Origin: Pseudomonadota bacterium | GTDB lineage: Bacteria; Pseudomonadota; Alphaproteobacteria; Rhizobiales; Xanthobacteraceae | Assembly: GCA_021779635.1 (NCBI GenBank) | Contig: JAJYAH010000335.1 | Location: forward strand, 1-7,435 | Direction of reading: 5' to 3' | Length of the DNA stretch: 7,435 bases | Shown here: piece by piece, positions 1 to 5,218 of the stretch | How positions within the stretch are numbered: the first letter of the stretch is position 1 | Layout: each line of letters opens with the position of its first letter | The notes under the pieces: generated by a model | The model's database searches: none | What the model saw: the letters and a program-made list of their open reading frames with translations, nothing else | What the model was told of the DNA's origin: nothing | Program-made: the position numbers and the translations under genes

Positions 1-667
1 CGGGCAACCTGCCGGCCAGAAACAGCTGGCGTCGCGCATAAATCCGCAACAGCCATGAAGCGACGATCGCGGCCAGGAGAGCGGTCGCAAAGGGAACGAA
101 ACCGGGACTGGTGACAGGTTTCGGAACAACCAAACCACGGTTGCTGAGAAAAATGCCGCCGAACAGCGAGATGCTCTGTCGCGGTCCCGGCAGCGCGCCG
201 AGCACGGCGAGATACCAGAACAGGATCTGGAACAGCAGCGGCAGGTTGCGCACCAGCTCGACATAGCCTCCGCAAATGCGCGACAGCAGCCAGTTCGGCG
301 ACAGCCGCCCCAGCGCAACAAGGAATCCGATCACGGTGGCGAAGAAGATGCCGATGACCGCTACCACCAGCGTGTTGAGCAGCCCGACAAGAAAAACCCG
401 GGCATAGGAATCGGATCCGGAATACGGAATCAGGTTTTGACTGACGTCAAAGCCGGCCGTATTCGCCAGAAACCCGAAGCCCGACATGATCCGCTGCGAC
501 TGCAGGTTGGCACGGGCGTTGGCCACGATCTCATAGCCGATCCAGACCAGTGCTGCGGCGAACAACAGCTGAAGGACAAATCCTCCCCAGCCCGCCCGGC
601 CGCCGAGCGCGCGTCGCAGTTTGGCGGCGAACTGCGGCGGCGGCGGTCGGGGTTCGTCGGTGGTCAT
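1..667 (-). CDS. aapQ: General L-amino-acid ABC transporter permease AapQ (3' end cut by window edge)
   Basis: Inner-membrane permease subunit of the broad-specificity L-amino-acid ABC importer. With AapM it would form the channel fed by the AapJ binding protein. The visible part is 222 residues of a protein usually about 400 long. It starts at the ATG at 667-665 and has no stop before the window edge. Seen: a short Pro/Arg-rich cytoplasmic N-terminus, a first hydrophobic segment at about 28-48, a periplasmic stretch with the Aap-typical GFGFLANTAGFDVSQ (63-77), a second segment at about 91-120 containing GLLNTL (95-100), a conserved VELVRNLPLLFQ block (136-147) leading into a third segment, and a further segment at about 190-208. 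The EAA loop that contacts the ATPase would lie outside the window. It starts 18 nt after the aapJ stop, so the two are co-transcribed. The Shine-Dalgarno is weak, suggesting translation partly coupled to aapJ. Identity is by recognition of the AapQ N-terminal sequence and the aapJ neighbour. Confidence 0.93.
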   Translation of the reverse strand, partial: MTTDEPRPPPPQFAAKLRRALGGRAGWGGFVLQLLFAAALVWIGYEIVANARANLQSQRIMSGFGFLANTAGFDVSQNLIPYSGSDSYARVFLVGLLNTLVVAVIGIFFATVIGFLVALGRLSPNWLLSRICGGYVELVRNLPLLFQILFWYLAVLGALPGPRQSISLFGGIFLSNRGLVVPKPVTSPGFVPFATALLAAIVASWLLRIYARRQLFLAGRLP

Positions 668-685
668 CGCCGCCGCTTGCTGCAA

Positions 686-1702
686 TCAGCGGATCGGCGG
701 CGCGTACTGAATTCCGCCCTTGTTCCAAAGCTGATTGAGGCCGCGAGCAATTCCGAGCTTGGAACCGGCGCCGACGTTACGGTCGAAAGATTCGCCGTAA
801 TTGCCTACCGCCTTGATAATCCGCGATACCCAATCCTTGGTGAGGCCGAGCTGTTCGCCGAGATTGCCGTCGGTGCCGAACGCCCTCTTGAGCTCCGGCT
901 TGTCCGATTTCGCCATCTCGTCGACGTTCTTTTGGGTAACCCCGAGTTCCTCAGCGTCGATCATCGCAAACAGCACCCATTTCACGAGATCAAACCACTG
1001 ATCGTCGCCATGACGCACCATCGGGCCGAGCGGCTCCTTCGAGATCACCTCCGGAAGGACGCTGTGATCCGCGGGATTTGAAAGCTTCAGGCGCTCGGCA
1101 TAGAGCTGCGAGACGTCGGCGGTGAAGACGTCGCAGCGTCCGGATTCATAGGCCTTGATGGTTTCGTCCGCACTGCCGAAGGCGATCACCTCATACTTCA
1201 TATTGTTGCCCTTGAAGTAGTCGGCAAGGTTCTGCTCGTTGGTCGTGCCGGTCTGCACGCAGACCGACGCGCTGTTCAGCTCCAGCGCGGAATTGACCTT
1301 GAGGGACTTCTTCACCAGGAACCCCTGACCGTCATAATAGGTCACCCCGGTGAAGTTGGCGCCGAGCGAGGTGTCGCGGGAGAGTGTCCAGGTGGTGTTG
1401 CGCGAGAGCAGATCGATCTCACCGGACTGCAGCGCGGTGAAGCGGTCCTTGGCCGATAGCGGCACGAACTTGACCTTGGTGGGATCGTTGAAGATGGCAG
1501 CCGCAATCGCCCGGCAGATATCGACGTCAAGCCCGGTCCAGTTTCCCTTGTCGTCAGGCAGCGAAAAGCCCGGCAAACCCTGACTCACGCCGCAGGACAA
1601 CGCGCCGCGATCCGTAACCGTCTTGAGCGTCTGGGCCGCGGCGGCCTGCGACCAGAATGCGGCGGCCAGCGCAAGGGTAAAAACCAGGGATACGCGTTTC
1701 AT
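686..1702 (-). CDS. aapJ: General L-amino-acid ABC transporter periplasmic binding protein AapJ
   Basis: Periplasmic solute-binding protein (family 3) that captures L-amino acids and delivers them to the AapQM permease. The protein is 338 residues, normal for AapJ. A signal peptide is clear: MKRVSL, a hydrophobic core to about 17, and likely cleavage after Ala23 (SQAAAA|QT). The family signature GLDVDICRAIAAAIF lies at 57-71, followed by KDRFTALQSGEIDLLSRN (85-102), VCVQTGTTNEQNL (147-159), and the C-terminal GIQYAPPIR typical of AapJ. Cysteines at 37, 63, 148 and 190 could pair. The start is set at the ATG at 1702-1700 because GAAAGG lies 7 nt upstream. An in-frame TTG at 1717 would add five residues but would bury that ribosome site and put a clumsy MKGFA before the signal peptide. 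First gene of the aap operon, divergent from metC. The gap to aapQ is only 18 nt, leaving little room for a damping terminator between them. Confidence 0.96.
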   Translation of the reverse strand: MKRVSLVFTLALAAAFWSQAAAAQTLKTVTDRGALSCGVSQGLPGFSLPDDKGNWTGLDVDICRAIAAAIFNDPTKVKFVPLSAKDRFTALQSGEIDLLSRNTTWTLSRDTSLGANFTGVTYYDGQGFLVKKSLKVNSALELNSASVCVQTGTTNEQNLADYFKGNNMKYEVIAFGSADETIKAYESGRCDVFTADVSQLYAERLKLSNPADHSVLPEVISKEPLGPMVRHGDDQWFDLVKWVLFAMIDAEELGVTQKNVDEMAKSDKPELKRAFGTDGNLGEQLGLTKDWVSRIIKAVGNYGESFDRNVGAGSKLGIARGLNQLWNKGGIQYAPPIR

Positions 1703-1709
1703 GGCAAAG

Positions 1710-1715
1710 CCTTTC
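1710..1715 (-). promoter_or_regulatory. Ribosome binding site of aapJ
   Basis: GAAAGG on the minus strand, 7 nt before the ATG at 1702. It decides the aapJ start in favour of this ATG over the in-frame TTG at 1717, which overlaps the site. Confidence 0.7.
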
Positions 1716-1790
1716 AAGGGTCGCTGAGACGCTTGCTTATCATCGCGTGCGCCGATAGGCCAACCCGGCGATCCACGCCCGCAAAGCCAG

Positions 1791-1809
1791 GCAGTTCGAC
1801 ACGCAGTTC
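1791..1809. repeat. Short direct repeat GCAGTTC x2 upstream of aapJ
   Basis: GCAGTTC occurs at 1791-1797 and 1803-1809, a 12-bp period (about one helical turn). Read on the aapJ strand it is GAACTGC-N5-GAACTGC. It lies between the distal and the proximal candidate aapJ promoters. The spacing suits a protein binding one face of the helix, but a 7-bp repeat can also occur by chance. Confidence 0.4.
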
Positions 1810-1875
1810 AGTCAAGCCATGAACCAGCGGTCGCGGCAGGCCCCTCAACGTGCGGCGACTGAATAGCAGGCACGC

Positions 1876-1904
1876 ATCACAGAACGACTGTCGGGACGGG
1901 TCAA
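1876..1904 (-). promoter_or_regulatory. Candidate sigma70-type promoter for the aap operon
   Basis: On the minus strand, TTGACC (1899-1904) and TGTGAT (1876-1881) are separated by exactly 17 nt. That gives 5 of 6 and 4 of 6 matches to the consensus hexamers. A transcript from here would have a leader of about 165 nt before aapJ. The weaker TTGGCC/GATAAG pair closer to aapJ (1736-1763) is an alternative. No start site is known, so this is a sequence-based guess. Confidence 0.4.
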
Positions 1905-1913
1905 GGGGTTGAC
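1900..1913. repeat. Inverted repeat GTCAA-N4-TTGAC between divergent promoters
   Basis: A perfect 5-bp inverted repeat with a GGGG centre. Each arm is also part of a -35 hexamer, one for each direction. It may be a regulator binding site, or simply the result of two -35 boxes placed back to back. Confidence 0.5.
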
Positions 1914-1937
1914 GGCCGTCTTCTGTGTCCTGTTATT
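1909..1937 (+). promoter_or_regulatory. Candidate sigma70-type promoter for metC
   Basis: TTGACG (1909-1914, 5 of 6) is followed after 17 nt by GTTATT (1932-1937, only 3 of 6). A transcript would start about 70 nt before the metC ATG. The -10 element is poor, so the call rests mainly on the good -35 and its position. Its -35 lies 4 nt from the -35 of the opposing candidate promoter. Confidence 0.3.
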
Positions 1938-2016
1938 AACGAATCCAGCCCGATCCCCGCCCAGCGGGTCTTCAAGCGACGGCTGCGGCAAGGTCTATCC
2001 TGGTGGCGGCAAACGC

Positions 2017-3210
2017 ATGAATTCGTCAAGCGACAACGAACGATCGAGCCTGCTGAAAGCGGAAACCGCATTGGTCACGGCGGGCCGCGACACCAAGGCG
2101 CAGAAAGGGTTCGTCAATCCCCCCGTCGTCCATGGTTCCACCGTGCTGTATCCGACCGCCGACGATCTGCATGCCCATCGCGGCGAATTCCAGTATGGCC
2201 GTCACGGAACGCCGACCACCAAGGCGCTGCAGGAGGCGATGATGGCGATCGAAGGTCCGCAGTGCGCGGGCGTTGGTCTTGCGCCCTCGGGCCTGTCGGC
2301 GATTTCCACGACCCTGCTCGCGGTGCTGAAGGCTGGCGATCATCTTTTGGTCTGCGACAACGCCTACCGGCCGACGCGCAATTTTTGCAACGGCATGCTT
2401 GCCCGCTACGGTGTCGAGACGACCTATTTCGATCCCCTGATCGGCGCCGCAATCGCCGGCTTGTTCACGCCGAACACAAGGGCGGTGCTTGTCGAAGCAC
2501 CCGGATCGCAATCCTTCGAAATGCCCGATATTCCTGCCATTGCTGCCGTCGCGCATGGGCGCGGCGCGCTGGTGATCGACGACAACACGTGGGCGACGCC
2601 GCTGTTTCACCGCTCGCTGGATCATGGCGTCGATATCAGCATGCAGGCCGCGACCAAATATATCGGCGGGCATTCCGACATCATGTTCGGAACCATTTCG
2701 GCAAATGCAAAAGCCTGGCCATCGATCGCCGAAGCGATCCGGCTGCTCGGCGTCTGCGCCGGGCCGGACGACGTGTTTCTGGCGCTGCGCGGCCTGCGCA
2801 CGCTCGCGGTGCGGCTGGCGCAACATCATCAATCGGGCCTCGAGATGGCGCGATGGCTCGCGGCGCGGCCCGAAGTCGTCAAGGTGTTGCACCCGGCCCT
2901 GGAAAGCGATCCGGGCCATGCGATCTGGAAACGGGATTTTACCGGAGCGTCCGGCCTGTTCAGCATCGTTCTCAAGCCGGCGCCGCAGAAAGCCGTCGAT
3001 GCATTGCTCGACACTGTCAAGCTGTTTGGCATGGGCTATTCATGGGGCGGGTTTGAGAGCCTGGTGATTCCGTTTGACTGTGCCGGTTATCGAACGGCTT
3101 CAAAATGGGCACCGGGAGGACCGACATTGCGTCTTCACATCGGGCTTGAGAATGTTTCGGATCTCAAGGCCGATCTTGAACGCGGGTTTGCAGCCTTCAA
3201 TGCCGCATAG
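2017..3210 (+). CDS. metC: Cystathionine beta-lyase (PLP-dependent)
   Basis: Cytosolic PLP enzyme of the Cys/Met metabolism family. It splits L-cystathionine into homocysteine, pyruvate and ammonia, the second step of transsulfuration toward methionine. The protein is 397 residues, close to the usual 390-400. Seen: QYGRHGTPT (59-67), whose Tyr60 and Arg62 would hold the PLP phosphate of the partner subunit; Tyr117 in DNAYRPT; Asp189 in VIDDNTWATP for the pyridine nitrogen; the Schiff-base Lys214 in QAATKYIGGHSD; and Arg372 in LRLHIGLE for the substrate carboxylate. ATKY-I-GGHSD and SWGGFESL point to the beta-lyase rather than gamma-synthase or gamma-lyase. The start is the ATG at 2017. The frame stays open upstream to a TTG at 1909, but those 36 codons are low-complexity and overlap the candidate promoter. 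The Shine-Dalgarno is weak (GGTGG about 12 nt upstream). It is transcribed alone, divergent from aapJ and convergent with the LAB_N gene. Related C-S lyase activity on other thioether amino acids cannot be excluded. Confidence 0.95.
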   Translation: MNSSSDNERSSLLKAETALVTAGRDTKAQKGFVNPPVVHGSTVLYPTADDLHAHRGEFQYGRHGTPTTKALQEAMMAIEGPQCAGVGLAPSGLSAISTTLLAVLKAGDHLLVCDNAYRPTRNFCNGMLARYGVETTYFDPLIGAAIAGLFTPNTRAVLVEAPGSQSFEMPDIPAIAAVAHGRGALVIDDNTWATPLFHRSLDHGVDISMQAATKYIGGHSDIMFGTISANAKAWPSIAEAIRLLGVCAGPDDVFLALRGLRTLAVRLAQHHQSGLEMARWLAARPEVVKVLHPALESDPGHAIWKRDFTGASGLFSIVLKPAPQKAVDALLDTVKLFGMGYSWGGFESLVIPFDCAGYRTASKWAPGGPTLRLHIGLENVSDLKADLERGFAAFNAA

Positions 3211-3227
3211 CGGCCGCGTCGGCGGCC
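3202..3227. terminator. GC-rich hairpins at the metC / LAB_N convergent junction
   Basis: Two overlapping hairpins: GCCGC-ATA-GCGGC at 3202-3214, which spans the metC stop, and GGCCGC-GTCG-GCGGCC at 3212-3227, which fills the intergenic gap. They share bases 3212-3214, so they are mutually exclusive. Neither has a T-tract on either side, so they are not classical intrinsic terminators. The placement between two convergent stop codons suggests a bidirectional 3'-end or transcript-stability element. Confidence 0.35.
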
Positions 3228-3228
3228 A

Positions 3229-3558
3229 TCAATCTGTGGCCGACGACTGCCGGCCGTTCACGATAATGAAATACAAATTGCGAATATAGACCACCAAGCC
3301 GAGCGCTTGCCCTGCGATGAACACCGGGTCCCGGCGATACAACGCATAAACCAGCAGCAGCGCGCCGCCGCCAATCGAGAAAAACCAGAACGCCACCGGC
3401 ATCACGCTCTTGCGCGCGCGTTCGGATGCGATCCATTGCACCACGAACCGCATGGTGAAAAATCCCTGCGCCACAAATCCCAGAACGACCCAGGCATCGA
3501 ATTTGATGACAAAGACATCGTGCAGATAGTTCGCGAAGGTGTTGAACAGGTCAGTCAT
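3229..3558 (-). CDS. Small LAB_N-domain membrane protein (lipid-A-disaccharide synthase N-terminal-like)
   Basis: A 109-residue integral membrane protein made of a LAB_N domain alone, not fused to LpxB. Hydrophobic segments lie at about 21-40, 52-72 and 79-100. The family pattern is plain: FVVQWIASERARKS (38-51), P54 with AFWFFSIGGG, LLLVYALYRRDPVFIAG (67-83), GQALGLVVYIRNL (83-95). LAB_N proteins are often found beside polyprenyl-phosphate glycosyltransferases, and the domain is thought to be related to PQ-loop/SWEET-type membrane proteins. The biochemical function is not established to my knowledge. It overlaps the GT2 gene by 8 nt (ATGACTGA) and has a strong ribosome site inside the GT2 coding sequence. 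My inference is a partner of GT2, possibly helping to flip the lipid-linked sugar. It is the last gene of the minus-strand operon. The domain call is confident, the role is not. Confidence 0.88.
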   Translation of the reverse strand: MTDLFNTFANYLHDVFVIKFDAWVVLGFVAQGFFTMRFVVQWIASERARKSVMPVAFWFFSIGGGALLLVYALYRRDPVFIAGQALGLVVYIRNLYFIIVNGRQSSATD

Positions 3559-4315
3559 GGCTGGTCACCTCGGTCACAGCGGGCGTCGGCTTCTTGCGGC
3601 GGATCAGCCACCACACCCCGGCGAGATCCATGATTCCGATCCATAACCGATCGAAAAAACCGTAGTTTGACACGCCGGAATGGCGGGGCCGATCGATCAC
3701 GTCGACGTAGGCGATTTCGTACCCTTCCCGACGCACCAGCGCCGGCAGAAAACGATGCAGCCCGTCGAAATATGGCATCGCCAGAAATACCTCGCGCCGA
3801 AATGCCTTCAGGCCGCAGCCGGTGTCGCGGGTGCCGTCGTGCAGAATGGCGCTGCGCACACCATTGGCAATGCGCGATTGGATCTTCTTGAAACCGGTGT
3901 CCTTGCGCCCGACCCTTTGACCGGCGACGAGGCCGACGCGATCGCCGCCCTGTTCGATGGCCGAGATCAAATCCGGCAGGAACGCCGGATTGTTCTGCCC
4001 ATCGCCGTCAAGCGTCGCCACGATGGCGCCGCGCGCGGCGCGGACGCCACTGCGCACCGCAGCCGACTGGCCCGACGATGTCGCGTGGCGGAGCTGGCGC
4101 AGATTGCCGCGCTGCTTCATCAGAGCCGCAAGCCGCTCGGCAGTCGCATCCGTCGAGCCATCATTGACGTAGATGATCTCATAGGCCCATCGACCATCGA
4201 GCGCGGCGGCGATTTCCGCGACCAGGGGGCTCACGTTCTCGGCTTCGTTGCGTACGGGAACGACGATGGAAACCGCCACCGCGGCTGTGTCAGAAGACGG
4301 CAAATCAACGCTCAT
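3551..4315 (-). CDS. Family 2 glycosyltransferase, polyprenyl-phosphate-sugar synthase (dolichol-P-mannose synthase/ArnC-like)
   Basis: Cytoplasmic-face enzyme expected to move a sugar from a nucleotide donor onto polyprenyl phosphate, making the lipid-linked donor for the ArnT-like enzyme of the same operon. 254 residues. GT-A fold motifs in order: VSIVVPVRNEAENV (15-28), EIIYVNDGSTDAT (46-58), the metal-binding DGD at 103-105 in TLDGDGQNNP, RDTGCGLKAFRREVF (163-177), and RPRHSGVSNYG (209-219), equivalent to the R-x-x-G-x-S-K-Y block of DPM1-like enzymes but with Asn217 where Lys is common. A single hydrophobic segment near the C-terminus (about 220-238, FFDRLWIGIMDLAGVWWLI) would anchor it. 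It lacks the two-helix C-terminus of ArnC/GtrB. The start at 4315 has no clear Shine-Dalgarno. It follows the PAP2 stop by 57 nt and overlaps the LAB_N start. The sugar (mannose, galacturonic acid or other) cannot be told from the sequence. Confidence 0.9.
   Translation of the reverse strand: MSVDLPSSDTAAVAVSIVVPVRNEAENVSPLVAEIAAALDGRWAYEIIYVNDGSTDATAERLAALMKQRGNLRQLRHATSSGQSAAVRSGVRAARGAIVATLDGDGQNNPAFLPDLISAIEQGGDRVGLVAGQRVGRKDTGFKKIQSRIANGVRSAILHDGTRDTGCGLKAFRREVFLAMPYFDGLHRFLPALVRREGYEIAYVDVIDRPRHSGVSNYGFFDRLWIGIMDLAGVWWLIRRKKPTPAVTEVTSHD
3565..3571 (-). promoter_or_regulatory. Strong ribosome binding site of the LAB_N gene inside the GT2 gene
   Basis: GAGGTGA on the minus strand, 6 nt before the ATG at 3558, a near-full match to the anti-Shine-Dalgarno. 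It lies within the last codons of the GT2 gene (those for Glu-Val-Thr). Together with the ATGACTGA overlap it suggests deliberate, high translation of the small protein. Confidence 0.7.
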
Positions 4316-4345
4316 CGTTTTGAGTTGGCCTACAGCCGGTCCTGT

Positions 4346-4369
4346 GGCGTCCGCGTTAACGGCGTCCGC
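4346..4369. repeat. Tandem 9-bp repeat in the PAP2-GT2 gap
   Basis: GGCGTCCGC occurs at 4346-4354 and 4361-4369, separated by the palindrome GTTAAC. It takes up nearly half of the 57-nt gap between the PAP2 and GT2 genes. No function is recognised. Confidence 0.5.
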
Positions 4370-4372
4370 TTC

Positions 4373-5218
4373 TTATGGGGCTGACGCCCCGCGGGCAACC
4401 CCTTTACGAGCCCCCAGCGAGGGTCCCCTAAACGGGGCAATTCTGCCCTCGCGGCCGATAGCGAACCCCAAATGACGGGCGGCGAACCAGTACCGCACAC
4501 ACATCGCGCCGACCACACCGAGCAATGCGCCGGCGACCACGTCGCTGGGATGATGGGCCAAGAGCACGAGGCGGCTGCCCGCAATCAAGACAGCATACAG
4601 CATCATCGGAATCCGAGCCCGCGGCCAGACCGCGGAAACCGCGAAAGCCAACGCAAAGCTCGTGATGGCGTGAGCCGACGGGAAGCTGGAATAGGCCTCG
4701 GTTCCGGCAAAATGCGCGAAGTTGAAGGCGTTGGCTTCGCCACCGGCAAATGGCCGGCCGCGCCCGACAATCCATTTGATGACCTCACCGGCGAGCACCG
4801 GCACCAGCACCGCAAAAAACACAAACTCAAGATGCGTCCCGAACCTTAGCAGCAGGGATCGCCGGGTTCCCCGCAATCGCGGCGAAATGACTGCGACCGC
4901 GAACAGCATCGCTGCCAGGATCCAAAGCACCAGGGCGGCCTTCCCAAAATCGGTGAAGATGCGGACGGGCCAAAGGCTCGCCGTGCCGCGCGGCGGCATC
5001 AGGCCGATCTCCCTCGTATCCACCGCATACATCAGCGCGATGATCGCCGCACCGACAATGACAATCAGCAGCAACGCCTGGCGTAGCAGTCGCCGCGCTG
5101 CCTCGGCGCGTCGCGAATTGGACGGCAACCGCACCAGTTGCGTGACTGACAGAGCTATCAGCGCCACGAGCTGCGAGAAATAATTCGGGGGGGCGCCGGC
5201 GTCGGGCTGGGCGGACAT
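4373..5218 (-). CDS. PAP2-family membrane phosphatase
   Basis: Integral membrane phosphatase of the PAP2 (phosphatidic acid phosphatase type 2) superfamily, 281 residues, with its active site expected on the periplasmic face. All three motifs are present: KWIVGRGRP (148-156, K-x6-RP), PSAH (180-183, usually PSGH), and SRLVLLAHHPSD (215-226, SR-x5-H-x3-D). The predicted catalytic pair is His183 and His222, with Asp226. Hydrophobic segments lie at about 13-30 (weak), 47-65, 94-113, 128-147, 184-199, 203-220 and 227-245. The C-terminal tail (250-281) is basic and lies over a hairpin-rich stretch. The ATG at 5218 directly abuts the TAG of the ArnT-like gene, with GAGGG 10 nt upstream. Possible substrates are a lipid A phosphate (LpxE/LpxF-like), undecaprenyl diphosphate, or another phospholipid. 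The context favours lipid A or carrier-lipid work. The substrate is inference. Confidence 0.9.
   Translation of the reverse strand: MSAQPDAGAPPNYFSQLVALIALSVTQLVRLPSNSRRAEAARRLLRQALLLIVIVGAAIIALMYAVDTREIGLMPPRGTASLWPVRIFTDFGKAALVLWILAAMLFAVAVISPRLRGTRRSLLLRFGTHLEFVFFAVLVPVLAGEVIKWIVGRGRPFAGGEANAFNFAHFAGTEAYSSFPSAHAITSFALAFAVSAVWPRARIPMMLYAVLIAGSRLVLLAHHPSDVVAGALLGVVGAMCVRYWFAARHLGFAIGREGRIAPFRGPSLGARKGVARGASAP
4377..4437 (-). other. Structured RNA segment at the 3' end of the PAP2 gene
   Basis: In the last codons of PAP2 and at its stop the minus-strand transcript can form a hairpin GGGGC-GTCA-GCCCC (4377-4390) and a smaller one CCCC-GTTTA-GGGG (4425-4437). The DNA between is a run of G- and C-tracts. 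There is no T-tract for termination. It could be a processing or stability element that sets the PAP2 to GT2 ratio, or a degenerate palindromic repeat absorbed into the gene end. Confidence 0.3.

Larger units (their letters stand above)
1703..2016. other. Divergent aapJ-metC intergenic region
   Basis: 314 nt with no convincing gene on either strand. It must hold the start signals for the aap operon (leftward) and metC (rightward). Seen in it: the aapJ ribosome site, a possible proximal promoter for aapJ (minus strand TTGGCC at 1758-1763, 16-nt spacer, GATAAG at 1736-1741), a 7-bp direct repeat (1791-1797 and 1803-1809), and a pair of back-to-back candidate promoters centred near 1906. I see no riboswitch fold, attachment site or small protein gene. 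Confidence 0.7.

Noticed and set aside
437..1081. 214-residue plus-strand frame opposite aapQ and aapJ
   Set aside because: It spans two well-supported genes on the other strand and has no domain.
1703..1717. Longer AapJ start at the TTG (1717)
   Set aside because: The TTG overlaps the ribosome site GAAAGG, and the ATG at 1702 gives a standard signal peptide with good spacing.
1909..2016. 36-codon N-terminal extension of MetC from a TTG
   Set aside because: The added residues are unlike the family N-terminus and overlap the candidate promoter. The ATG at 2017 gives the normal family length.
2026..2919. 297-residue open frame on the minus strand opposite metC
   Set aside because: It lies wholly antisense to a clear PLP enzyme with all catalytic residues. 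The translation is Arg/His/Gly-rich with no domain, as expected from a GC-rich antisense frame.
3680..4384. 234-residue open frame on the plus strand opposite GT2
   Set aside because: Antisense to a GT2 with intact motifs. Composition is charged and low-complexity, with no recognisable fold or ribosome site.
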